From contig NZ_JAZIFX010000001.1 of assembly GCF_036634175.1 (NCBI RefSeq), positions 2,294,001 through 2,358,000 on the forward strand: 64,000 bases of DNA. The letters run 5' to 3'. This document shows, in pieces, positions 16,621-23,685 of this stretch. Source of the DNA: Streptomyces sp. P9-A2 (lineage in GTDB: Bacteria; Actinomycetota; Actinomycetes; Streptomycetales; Streptomycetaceae). The position numbers and the translations under genes were made by a program. The notes beneath the pieces were generated by a model that did not search any database, was not told the DNA's origin, and saw nothing but the letters and a program-made list of their open reading frames with translations. Position 1 is the stretch's first letter, and each line of letters begins with the position of its first letter.

Positions 16621-16652
16621 GAAGGGCCCCACCTCACCGGGTGGGGCCCTTC
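16621..16652 (+). terminator. Strong terminator after fabF
   Basis: The arms gaagggccccacc (16621-16633) and ggtggggcccttc (16640-16652) are perfect complements around a 6-base loop. It closes the fab operon and faces the convergent DUF3145 gene. Confidence 0.9.
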
Positions 16653-16679
16653 GGTGTGTCGGGAGAGCGGAAGTACGCC

Positions 16680-16775
16680 GTACGGGGGTATCGGGACGGA
16701 GTACGGAGGCACCGGGTATAGGGGTACCGGGCACGGAGGTATGGGCGTACCGGCACGGAGGTATGGGGTAGGGGG
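16680..16775. repeat. Short imperfect tandem repeats, convergent gap
   Basis: Units like gcacggaggtatggg recur about four times with variation between the fabF terminator and the DUF3145 stop. No coding sense is evident. Confidence 0.5.
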
Positions 16776-16796
16776 TGGTGCTGGGTTCCGGTGCGG

Positions 16797-17291
16797 TCAG
16801 ACGACCTGGTGGAGCCAGCGGACCGGGGCGCCCTCGCCCGCGTAGCGGAACGGTTCCAGCTCGTCGTCCCAGGGCTTGCCGAGGAGCTTGGCGATCTCGG
16901 CCTCCAGGTCGGTCTCGCCGTGCTGGGACCTGGCCAGGGCGGCGCGCAGCCGGTCCTCGGGGATCATGATGTCGCCGTGCATTCCGGTGACGGCGTGGAA
17001 GATGCCGAGGTCGGGGGTGCAGCTGTAGCGCTCGCCCTCGGCGGTGGGGCAGGGCTCCGAGGTGACCTCGAAGCGCAGCAGTTGCCAGCCGCGCAGCGCC
17101 GAGGCGAGCTTGGAGGCGGTACCGGCCTGGCCCTTGAAGGAGAACTCCGAGCGCCAGGTGCCGGGGGCGGCGGGCTGCCGGATCCAGTCCAGGCTGACGC
17201 GCACGCCGAGCACCCCCGCGACGGCCCACTCGACGTGTGGGCACAGCGCACGCGGCGCGGAGTGCACGTACAGGACTCCACGTGTCGTCAC
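16797..17291 (-). CDS. DUF3145-family actinobacterial protein
   Basis: A 164-residue protein of the DUF3145 type, known from actinobacteria and with no assigned reaction. The start VTTRGVLYVHSAPRALCPHVEWAVAGVLG and later PFRYAGEGAPVRWLHQVV look like the family's conserved ends. There is no signal or membrane segment. The GTG at 17291 is the only suitable start. It is convergent with fabF, an arrangement I associate with Streptomyces fab loci, but any link to lipid synthesis is only positional. Confidence 0.85.
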   Translation of the reverse strand: MTTRGVLYVHSAPRALCPHVEWAVAGVLGVRVSLDWIRQPAAPGTWRSEFSFKGQAGTASKLASALRGWQLLRFEVTSEPCPTAEGERYSCTPDLGIFHAVTGMHGDIMIPEDRLRAALARSQHGETDLEAEIAKLLGKPWDDELEPFRYAGEGAPVRWLHQVV

Positions 17292-17621
17292 CGGAACCTC
17301 CGGGCAGAGCGGTACAGGTCGGAAAGGGCCGATCAGCGGGTGGCCGGGAGGACCACGTTGTGGCCGAGGCTACCGTGTGGCGGGGGAAGGAGTGTGACGT
17401 ACCGTCCGTCCCGGTGCCCGGAAATCGCCGCCATTCACCCGGCAGGCCGATAACCCGGGGAGGCCGGCCCAAGATCATGTGAGCCGTTCCATATACGCCG
17501 TTCCGTCCGAGCCGCCCCGTCCGCCCGGCGTTCCGCCCGGGCGGACGGGGCGGGCAGGCGGGAACTCCCGTGCGTTGTTATGCATGGGGGACGGTGACGA
17601 CGATGTGCGGGGAGGCTGTGG
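17292..17621. other. Divergent intergenic region, DUF3145 / GDSL lipoprotein
   Basis: This 330-base region carries the promoters of two divergent genes. A ribosome site ggggagg lies just before the GDSL start. A tract near 17500-17560 is rich in inverted GC (cgtccgcccg and cgggcggacg), consistent with a hairpin. I see no other gene here. Confidence 0.5.
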
Positions 17622-18548
17622 ATGGAGCAGGGGAAACGGTGGAAGGGGCCGGAGCGGGGCGGCCGTTCACGGGCCGTGCTCGCCGCCGTGGTGGCCGCCG
17701 CCGTGCTGGGGGCCGTCGGCTGCGACGCCGTCGGCGGTGACGAGGCCGCTCCGTCCGGCGCCGGGGCGAAGAAGGCCGCGCCGGCCCCGTCGCCCACTCC
17801 GGTCTGGGACACCAGCCCCGCCTCCGTGGCCGCCGTGGGCGATTCGATCACGACCGGTTTCGACGCGTGCGCTGTGTTGACGGACTGTCCCGAGGTGTCG
17901 TGGGCGACGGGCGGCAGCGAGAAGGTCGACAGTCTGGCGGTGCGGCTGCTGGGCCCGGCGGGGGCGGCCGAGCGGAGCTGGAACTACGCGGTCACCGGGG
18001 CGCGGATGGCGGACCTGCCCGGTCAGATGGCCCGGGCGGTGGGCCGGAAGCCGGAGTTGGTGGCCGTGATGGCCGGGGCCAACGACGCCTGCCGGGCCAC
18101 CACATCGGCGATGACGCCGGTGGCCGGCTTCCGCGCGGACTTCGAGGAAGCGATACACACCCTGCGCAAGGCGCTGCCCAAGGCCCAGGTGTACGTGGCG
18201 AGCGTGCCGGACCTGAAGCGGCTGTGGGCGCAGGGGCGGACCAGTGAGATGGGCAAGCAGGTGTGGAAGCTCGGCATCTGCCCGTCGATGCTGGGCGATC
18301 CGGACGCCCTGGACGCGGCTGCGAACGAGCGGCGCGCGACGGTGCAGGACCGGGTGGAGGAGTACAACAAGGCGCTGGAGGAGGTCTGCGCCGAGGACGA
18401 GCGGTGCCGCTACGACGGCGGGGCGGTGTACGAGTACAGGTTCGGCACCACGCAGTTGAGCCGCTGGGACTGGTTCCACCCCAGCATCGACGGTCAGGCC
18501 CGGCTGGCGGAGATCGCCCACCGTACGGTCACGGCGACGAAGCCGTGA
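17622..18548 (+). CDS. GDSL/SGNH-hydrolase lipoprotein
   Basis: A 308-residue secreted esterase-type lipoprotein. The lipobox LGAVGC puts the lipidated Cys at residue 34, and a Pro/Ala linker follows. SGNH block I is AAVGDSITTGF with nucleophile Ser75; the block III Asn is in MAGANDAC; the catalytic Asp/His lie in WDWFHPS near the C terminus. Several Cys pairs (CAVLTDC, CAEDERC) suggest extracellular disulfides. Candidate substrates are acyl or acetyl esters on lipids or polysaccharides. The start has a good ribosome site. The epimerase gene follows after 15 bases, so the two are probably cotranscribed. Confidence 0.88.
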   Translation: MEQGKRWKGPERGGRSRAVLAAVVAAAVLGAVGCDAVGGDEAAPSGAGAKKAAPAPSPTPVWDTSPASVAAVGDSITTGFDACAVLTDCPEVSWATGGSEKVDSLAVRLLGPAGAAERSWNYAVTGARMADLPGQMARAVGRKPELVAVMAGANDACRATTSAMTPVAGFRADFEEAIHTLRKALPKAQVYVASVPDLKRLWAQGRTSEMGKQVWKLGICPSMLGDPDALDAAANERRATVQDRVEEYNKALEEVCAEDERCRYDGGAVYEYRFGTTQLSRWDWFHPSIDGQARLAEIAHRTVTATKP

Positions 18549-18563
18549 CTTATCGTTTCGCAC

Positions 18564-19601
18564 ATGAACGAACTCTTCGGCACACTTTCCGACGGCACTC
18601 CGGTGCACCGCTGGACCCTGGAGCGGGCCGGCGTACGCGTACGGGTGCTGTCGTACGGCGGGATCGTGCAGGCCGTCGAGGTGCCGGACCGGGAGGGCCG
18701 GACCGGGAACGTGGTGCTGGGCTTTTCCGGCCTGGACGGCTATCTCGCCCATCCGGGACCGTACTTGGGCGCCCTGATCGGGCGGTACGCCAACCGCATC
18801 GCGGGCGCCCGCTTCCCGCTGGACGGCCGGGTCCACACGCTCGCCCCGAACAACGGGCCGAACTCGCTGCACGGCGGTGAGCGGGGCTTCGACAAGCGCG
18901 TGTGGGACGTGACGCCGGTGACACACGGCCTGCGCCTCACCCTGGTCTCCGCGGACGGCGAGGAGGGCTTCCCCGGCCGCCTGGAGATGTCGGTGACGTA
19001 CACCCTGGACGAGCGGGGCGCGCTGGGGATCGGGTACGAGGCGGTGACGGACGCGCCGACGGTGGTGAACCCGACGAACCACTCGTACTGGAACCTGGCC
19101 GGGTCCGGGTCCGGGTCCGGGTCCGATGCCGGAACCGATGTGGGACCCGACGCCGGCTCCGGCCCTCGCTCCGGCGCCGCGGCCGGACACGAACTGCGCC
19201 TCGCCGCCTCCCGCTTCACCCCCGTCGACGCGGATCTGATCCCGGCCGGTGACCACCAGGACGTGACCGGCACCCGCTTCGACTTCCGCGAGGCGCGCGG
19301 GGCCGGCACCGGGTACGACCACAATTACGTGCTCGACAAGGGCGTGACGCCGACACCGGTGGAGGTCGCCGAACTGTACGACCCGGGTTCCGGGCGGGTG
19401 CTCACGGTGGCGACCACCGAACCCGGGATGCAGGTCTACACCGCCGACCACATCGGGGAGCCCTTCGCTCCCGGTGCCGGCATCGCGCTGGAGACGCAGC
19501 ACTTCCCGGACTCCCCGAACCGGCCCGACTTCCCGAGCACGGTCCTGCGGCCGGGCGGGACGTTCCGCTCGGAGACGGTGTACGGCTTCGCGGTGCGTTA
19601 G
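18564..19601 (+). CDS. Aldose 1-epimerase (mutarotase), cytoplasmic
   Basis: A 345-residue GalM-type enzyme that interconverts alpha and beta anomers of aldoses. Recognisable parts are GRYANRIAGARFPLDG, NSLHGGERGFDKRVWDV, the catalytic His in NPTNHSYWNLAG (near residue 173) and the catalytic Glu in ALETQHFPDSPN (near 312). No signal peptide is present, unlike the paralogue at 32883. Just after the catalytic His loop there is an unusual insertion of about 25 residues of Gly-Ser and Asp-Ala-Gly repeats, coded by hexanucleotide repeats gggtcc. The stop codon is inside the left end of a MITE-like element. Confidence 0.9.
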   Translation: MNELFGTLSDGTPVHRWTLERAGVRVRVLSYGGIVQAVEVPDREGRTGNVVLGFSGLDGYLAHPGPYLGALIGRYANRIAGARFPLDGRVHTLAPNNGPNSLHGGERGFDKRVWDVTPVTHGLRLTLVSADGEEGFPGRLEMSVTYTLDERGALGIGYEAVTDAPTVVNPTNHSYWNLAGSGSGSGSDAGTDVGPDAGSGPRSGAAAGHELRLAASRFTPVDADLIPAGDHQDVTGTRFDFREARGAGTGYDHNYVLDKGVTPTPVEVAELYDPGSGRVLTVATTEPGMQVYTADHIGEPFAPGAGIALETQHFPDSPNRPDFPSTVLRPGGTFRSETVYGFAVR

Positions 19602-19779
19602 GGCCTGTCCGGCGGATCATGCCGGAGACGCGAGGGCCGGCACGCCCTCCTCCGCCTTGCGGCTGGACGCTCCCCCACGCTCGAACATGCTCGCGCGGGA
19701 GGTGCCCCCATCGCCCTCGCTCGGCCCAGCCGGAAAGGCGCCGCCAGTTGCCTCCGACTCGATCCGCCGGACAGACCCT
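19600..19779. mobile_element. MITE-like element with 19-bp terminal inverted repeats
   Basis: Bases 19600-19618 and 19761-19779 are inverted repeats with one mismatch in 19 (core ctgtccggcggatc). The 180-bp interior has no gene but holds GC-rich stem-loops. Elements with these ends are common in Streptomyces intergenic DNA. The left end overlaps the stop codon of the epimerase gene, so the element supplies that stop. Confidence 0.7.
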
Positions 19780-19821
19780 GGCGGGGACCGCTCCCCCGGA
19801 TCCGTCCGGGTGACATACATG

Positions 19822-19857
19822 AGCCCCGGCCCGGGGTCAGGGTCCCGGACCGGGGCT
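19822..19857. terminator. Terminator hairpin downstream of the epimerase/MITE
   Basis: The arms agccccgg (19822-19829) and ccggggct (19850-19857), with further inner pairing, form a GC-rich hairpin. It is placed to end transcription from the plus-strand epimerase unit. Confidence 0.6.
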
Positions 19858-19900
19858 GCTCATGCAGAGGGATACCCCGACCTACGGGAGCTACCCCGAT

Positions 19901-20005
19901 TCAGAAGGTAATCGTCGCGGTGACCCCGCGGTCCGCGATCGAGCATTCGATCGGGAGTTCGTACGAACCCTTCACAAAGGGCCACGATGTGGTCACCTCG
20001 GCGTA
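19901..20005 (-). pseudogene. C-terminal remnant of an unidentified protein
   Basis: One minus-strand frame reads protein-like to a TGA at 19901-19903, ending PFVKGSYELPIECSIADRG and then VTATITF. A stop precedes it at 20009-20011, so only about 34 codons remain. A GTG inside could start a 31-residue peptide, but no ribosome site is seen. A nearby 17-base direct duplication at the end of the CysZ-like gene suggests local rearrangement. I do not recognise the family. Confidence 0.35.
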
Positions 20006-20025
20006 CTCTCAGTGTCCGTCCCGGC

Positions 20026-20856
20026 TCAGTGTCCGTCCCGGCTGATCTGCGGAGACGGCTGCGACGGCGCCCCGGACGTCCCAGGCGCCTCGGCGCCGTC
20101 GTCGTCCCTGGTCTCCTCGCCGAGCAGGTCCCGTGCCATGAGGGTGGCGCCGGCGACCGCGCCCGGCATCAGGAACACGGCGACGAACGGGACGAGGAAG
20201 GCCAGTCCCAGCGGCGTGCCGAAGCCCCAGACGAGGGTCTTGCGGCCCCTCAGCAGGGCCAGCCGCGCCCGCAGTTCGACCCCGCGCCGTTGCAGGGCCA
20301 CCGCCGCCAGTTCCTCGGTGAGGAAGAACCCGGTGACCATGAACCCGATCACCGGTACGACGGTCTGCCCGACGAACGGGATGAATCCGAGCGCGAAGAG
20401 CAGCACCGCCCAGAGCAGGGCCCGCACGACGATCCGGAGGCTGTCCCGGCCGGAGATCCACAGGTCCCGCCACAGCGGCAGATCGGACTCGGGGGCGGTG
20501 CCGTCGGGCGAGACGTCCCGGTCGACCTTCTCGGAGAGGCTGTCGTAGAAGGGCTGCCCGATGAGCAGGGTCACGGCGGTGAAGGTGATGACGGAGAGCA
20601 GCAGGCCGAGCGCGAAGAGGAGGACGATGAGCAGTCCGCGGAACAGTCCGAGCCAGGGGCTGGACCAGTCGTCCGCGAACGGTGTCGCCCAGCCGACGAA
20701 GTCCGCTCCCCACATGGCCAGCGCGAGCAGCGCCGCCACGTAGAGCACCAGCGTGATCAGTCCCGGCAGCAGGCCGAAACCGTACTGCTTGCCGTGCCGG
20801 GCGACCCAGCGCTGGCCTTTCAGGAGATACCGGAAACCCACCCCAAGATCGCGCAT
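20026..20856 (-). CDS. CysZ/EI24-type membrane protein
   Basis: A 276-residue integral membrane protein. After MRDLGVGFRYLLKGQRWV there are four strongly hydrophobic regions (LLPGLITLVLYVAALLALAM, GLLIVLLFALGLLLSVITF, LLWAVLLFALGFIPFVGQ, VVPVIGFMVTGFFL), then RGRKTLVWGFGTPLGLAFLVP. This pattern matches the EI24/CysZ family; CysZ imports sulfate in proteobacteria, and actinobacterial members are uncharacterised. The ATG at 20856 gives the family length. The gene ends in a tandem 17-base repeat around its stop (20011-20044). A large palindrome separates it from the upstream oxidoreductase gene. Confidence 0.82.
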   Translation of the reverse strand: MRDLGVGFRYLLKGQRWVARHGKQYGFGLLPGLITLVLYVAALLALAMWGADFVGWATPFADDWSSPWLGLFRGLLIVLLFALGLLLSVITFTAVTLLIGQPFYDSLSEKVDRDVSPDGTAPESDLPLWRDLWISGRDSLRIVVRALLWAVLLFALGFIPFVGQTVVPVIGFMVTGFFLTEELAAVALQRRGVELRARLALLRGRKTLVWGFGTPLGLAFLVPFVAVFLMPGAVAGATLMARDLLGEETRDDDGAEAPGTSGAPSQPSPQISRDGH

Positions 20857-20911
20857 GGGGGAACTATAGGGGCCCGTCGTCGGCGTGTCGTCGGCCGGTG
20901 GTCCGGTCATC

Positions 20912-20937
20912 GGCCGACGCCCGGCCGGGCGTCGGCC
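20912..20937. terminator. 26-bp perfect palindrome, likely terminator
   Basis: Bases 20912-20924 and 20925-20937 are exact complements (ggccgacgcccgg and its mirror). It lies 24 bases after the stop of the minus-strand oxidoreductase gene and should form a long hairpin that ends its transcript. Confidence 0.75.
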
Positions 20938-20960
20938 GGGCGTCGTCTTCAGGGCTGGCG

Positions 20961-21983
20961 TCAGAGCTTGACGATCATCTTTCCGGTGTTGTCGCCCCGC
21001 AGGACGCCCAGGAACGCCTCGAGGTTGTTCTCGATGCCCTCGACGACGGTCTCCCGGTACTTGAGCTCGCCCGAGGCGATCCAGCCGCCGACCTCCCGCA
21101 CGAAGTCCGGCCGCAGGTCGTTGTGGTCGCTCACCAGGAAGCCCTCGATGCGGCCGCGGGTCTGGATGAGACGGGCGAGGTTGCGCGGGCCCGGCGCCGG
21201 CTCCGTGTTGTTGTAGACGGAGATCATCCCGCACACGGCGATCCGTCCGCCCCGGTTCAGCGAACCGATCGCGGCCTCCAGGTGGTCCCCGCCGACGTTG
21301 TCGAAGTAGACGTCGACGCCGTCCGGCACGGCTTCGCGCAGTTGCCGGCTCACCGGGCCGTTCTTGTAGTTGAACGCGGCGTCGAATCCGTACTCCTCGA
21401 CGAGCAGGGCGACCTTCTCGTCGGATCCGGCTGAGCCGATCACCCGCGAGGCGCCCTTGAGCTTCGCGAGCTGCCCCACCTGGCTGCCGACGGCACCGGC
21501 GGCACCGGACACGAAGACGGTGTCGCCCTCCTTGAGGGCGGCGACGCGCAGCAGTCCCGCGTACGCGGTGAGCCCCGGCATGCCCAGCACGCCCAGGTAG
21601 GTGGAGAGCGGCGCGGCCCCGGCGTCCACCTTGGCGGCGCTCTTGGCGTCCACCAGCGCGTACTCGCGCCAGCCGAGGCCGTGCAGCACGTGGTCGCCGA
21701 CGGCCAGTCCTTCCGCGCCGGAGGCGACGACCTCGCCGACGGCACCGCCCTGCATGGCCTCGCCCACCGCGTACGGCGCCACGTAGGACTTGGCGTCACT
21801 CATCCTTCCACGCATATAAGGGTCGACGGAGAGGTACATGTTCCGCACCAGTACCTGGCCCTCCCCCGGCGTGGGGATCTCCGCCTCGACCAGGGCGAAG
21901 TCCTCGGGCTTCGGCCGGCCTACGGGCCGGCTCGCCAGGTGCCATGCGCGGCCGGTGGTGGGGAGTGCGGGGGTGTCGGACAT
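20961..21983 (-). CDS. NADP-dependent MDR oxidoreductase (leukotriene B4 dehydrogenase-like)
   Basis: A 340-residue zinc-free medium-chain dehydrogenase of the prostaglandin/leukotriene B4 12-hydroxydehydrogenase (CurA-like) group, which reduces activated C=C bonds with NADPH. Features are MYLSVDPYMRGRMSD at the N-terminal substrate domain, GMPGLTAYAGLL, the NADPH motif VSGAAGAVGSQVGQLAKLKG (near 155-175), and DVYFDNVGGDHLEAA. Zinc-ligand Cys clusters are absent. The ATG at 21983 starts MSDTPALPT; an in-frame ATG upstream overlaps the operator. It is divergent from a MarR regulator with an inverted-repeat operator between, so it is probably induced when that regulator is released, for example by an electrophile. 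Confidence 0.9.
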   Translation of the reverse strand: MSDTPALPTTGRAWHLASRPVGRPKPEDFALVEAEIPTPGEGQVLVRNMYLSVDPYMRGRMSDAKSYVAPYAVGEAMQGGAVGEVVASGAEGLAVGDHVLHGLGWREYALVDAKSAAKVDAGAAPLSTYLGVLGMPGLTAYAGLLRVAALKEGDTVFVSGAAGAVGSQVGQLAKLKGASRVIGSAGSDEKVALLVEEYGFDAAFNYKNGPVSRQLREAVPDGVDVYFDNVGGDHLEAAIGSLNRGGRIAVCGMISVYNNTEPAPGPRNLARLIQTRGRIEGFLVSDHNDLRPDFVREVGGWIASGELKYRETVVEGIENNLEAFLGVLRGDNTGKMIVKL

Positions 21984-22004
21984 GGGGTGGGGCCTCTCCT
22001 CGAA

Positions 22005-22056
22005 TGCTTCATTACCTGAAACAACCATGCCGTTGAATATTTCAGGATGTCAAGCA
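22005..22056. promoter_or_regulatory. Inverted-repeat operator between oxidoreductase and marR
   Basis: The arms cctgaaa (22015-22021) and tttcagg (22040-22046) are complementary, and outer tgctt (22005-22009) and aagca (22052-22056) extend the symmetry. This AT-rich island in a GC-rich genome sits midway in the 91-base divergent region. It is the expected binding place of the MarR protein encoded beside it. Confidence 0.65.
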
Positions 22057-22074
22057 TGTGGGTACCCTGAGAGC

Positions 22075-22542
22075 ATGGCCACCACACCCAGTTCCCCCGG
22101 ACGCCCCGACGACCTCACCCTGGAGGTCGTCGGCCTCATCGGCTCGGTGGTGGCCCGCTACCACGAGGAGTACGAGGAGGCGGCGGCCGGACACGACCTC
22201 ACCGGCGCGCAGGCCCGGCTCCTGAGCCTGCTCTGCCTGGAGCCCCTGCCGATGCGGAAGCTCGCCCACCGCCTGAAGTGCGAGCCGTCGAACGTCACCG
22301 GCATCGTCGACCGCCTGGAGTCCCGCGGTCTGGCCGAGCGCCGCCCGGACCCGGCGGACCGCCGCGTGAAGGTGGCGGCGGCGACGCGGGAGGGCCGCAG
22401 GGTGGCCCGCGGCCTGCGCGAGTCGCTGCGCTTCGCCCGCGAGCCGCTGGCCGCCCTCACGGACGAGGAACGCCGCTCCCTGCGCGACATCCTGCGGACG
22501 ATGCTGGACACCGAGGGAACGGTGCCCGAAGGCCGGGAGTGA
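22075..22542 (+). CDS. MarR-family transcriptional regulator
   Basis: A 155-residue winged-helix regulator. The helix-turn-helix and wing are clear: LTGAQARLLSLLCLEPLPMR, KLAHRLKCEPSNVTGIVDRL, then RGLAERRPDPADRRVKVAAAT (the beta wing). The C-terminal helices form the dimer interface. The ATG at 22075 is the first good start after the operator. It is divergent from the MDR oxidoreductase and probably represses both that gene and itself. There is no Cys near the N terminus, so direct thiol sensing is not obvious. Confidence 0.92.
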   Translation: MATTPSSPGRPDDLTLEVVGLIGSVVARYHEEYEEAAAGHDLTGAQARLLSLLCLEPLPMRKLAHRLKCEPSNVTGIVDRLESRGLAERRPDPADRRVKVAAATREGRRVARGLRESLRFAREPLAALTDEERRSLRDILRTMLDTEGTVPEGRE

Positions 22543-22549
22543 GCGGCCG

Positions 22550-23443
22550 TCAGGTGCACCACCACAGGAAGCGGTCGCAGGTCTCCGAGGGTTCCGGCTC
22601 CGGGTCCGGGTCGGCGTCCGGGTCCTGTTCGGGGTCCTGTTCGGGCTTCGTGGGGTCCGGGTCGTCCGGGTCGGCCGGGGTGTCCGGCCGACCCGAGGGC
22701 TCCTGCGGCCGGCCGGTCGCCGGGTCGGCCGAGGAGGTGTCCGCGGGCGCCGACGAGGTCGCCTCGCCGGGCTCGCCCTCCGCCTCCGCCGATTCCCCGC
22801 CCGTCGGCGACTGCGAGACCGACGGCGAGCCGGACACCTCCGGGGAGGGGGACGTCGCGGACGCGTCCGCGCCCACAGCGGGAACGCCGCTCGACTGCGG
22901 CGCCGGCTCGGTCCCGACCGGTCCGCCGGCCGGTGTCTCGTCCCCGGCCACCGCCGGCTCGGACTTCGACCCGGACGCGTCCAGCCCCAGCTCCGCGAGG
23001 CTCAACGCGCCCGCCGCCAGGACGAACCCCGCAACGACCAGCAACGAACGCCGCCGTCGCCTGCGGTGCGCCGCGGCCTTGGCGTCCCGGCGGCTCGCAC
23101 CCGCCCCTGCCACTTCGTCACCTTCGTCCGCGGCCGGGACGACCTCGCCCGCGGGGTCCGCGGGCAGCGGGGGCGGGGGGTTCTCGTCCCGCCCCCGCTG
23201 CCCGGGTCCGGCGGCCCCACCGGCCTCGCCAGGTCCCGGGGCCGCCCCCGGGTCCGGCTCGCGTCCGCGGTCCGGACCAGGTCCGGATTCCGGATCCGGA
23301 TCCGACGGGTCGTTCTCGTACGCCGTCCGGGAGGCGTCGGAAGCCTCCGGGCGGGCCGGGAGGGTTTTTTCGGCGGGGGTGCCGCACCCAGGGCAGGCGA
23401 GGGCGCCGTTGAGGTGCCTTCGGCACGGGTGGCAGTAGTCCAT
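22550..23443 (-). CDS. Zinc-ribbon, single-pass membrane protein (SCO2400-like)
   Basis: A 297-residue protein of a Streptomyces-specific type. The N terminus is a short zinc ribbon, MDYCHPCRRHLNG then CPGCGTP, with four Cys. A long acidic Pro/Gly/Asp-rich region follows (residues 30-110), then a basic cluster and one membrane span (SLLVVAGFVLAAGALSLAEL, about 133-152). The C-terminal outer part is low in complexity (Pro, Ser, Asp, Glu), ending in the distinctive ETCDRFLWWCT with two Cys. The architecture suggests a cytoplasmic zinc module anchored through the membrane to a disordered external tail. The function is unknown. It is convergent with marR, 7 bases apart. Confidence 0.75.
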   Translation of the reverse strand: MDYCHPCRRHLNGALACPGCGTPAEKTLPARPEASDASRTAYENDPSDPDPESGPGPDRGREPDPGAAPGPGEAGGAAGPGQRGRDENPPPPLPADPAGEVVPAADEGDEVAGAGASRRDAKAAAHRRRRRRSLLVVAGFVLAAGALSLAELGLDASGSKSEPAVAGDETPAGGPVGTEPAPQSSGVPAVGADASATSPSPEVSGSPSVSQSPTGGESAEAEGEPGEATSSAPADTSSADPATGRPQEPSGRPDTPADPDDPDPTKPEQDPEQDPDADPDPEPEPSETCDRFLWWCT

Positions 23444-23522
23444 GTCGGGTGAAGGCTAAGTTCCGCTCACGTCCGGTTCCTAGAGCAGGCTGTGAAGGTT
23501 TGGTAGGGACGCTTGCCCATAG

Positions 23523-23543
23523 GTTTCGAAACTGTCGAAACCG
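23523..23543. promoter_or_regulatory. Operator-like inverted repeat upstream of the dehydratase promoter
   Basis: Perfect 8-base arms ggtttcga (23523-23530) and tcgaaacc (23536-23543) surround aactg. It lies just upstream of the -35 box at 23561. The TTTCGA/TCGAAA core resembles sites of GntR- or IclR-type regulators, but no such regulator is in the window. Confidence 0.6.
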
Positions 23544-23560
23544 TTATGCGCGAGACCCAT

Positions 23561-23589
23561 TGACACCCCCGCCGCCCCGTCCTTACTGT
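23561..23589 (+). promoter_or_regulatory. Sigma-70-type promoter of the sugar-acid operon
   Basis: A consensus -35 TTGACA (23561-23566) is followed after exactly 17 bases by the -10 TACTGT (23584-23589). Transcription should start near 23596, about 90 bases before the GTG of the dehydratase gene. Inverted repeats flank it on both sides. Confidence 0.65.
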
Positions 23590-23598
23590 CACGCCAGC

Positions 23599-23619
23599 AT
23601 TTCGAACGTGTGACGAAAT
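23599..23619. promoter_or_regulatory. Second operator overlapping the transcription start
   Basis: The arms atttcg (23599-23604) and cgaaat (23614-23619) are complementary and lie over the expected start of transcription, a repressor position. Next to it, 23614-23628 (cgaaatatcgaacat) matches 12 of 15 bases of 26097-26111 upstream of a later gene of the cluster. Confidence 0.55.
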
Positions 23620-23685
23620 ATCGAACATGCCGAGCCGAACCATCGAACGATCACAGGGTCCACAACGCAGCGAGGGGCAACTGCC

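Noticed and set aside
19862..19910. Possible tRNA
   Set aside because: No cloverleaf or CCA end can be formed. The segment covers the end of a protein-like remnant.
19862..20548. 228-codon plus-strand open frame over the CysZ-like gene
   Set aside because: It lies mostly antisense to a clear membrane protein gene and has no ribosome site.
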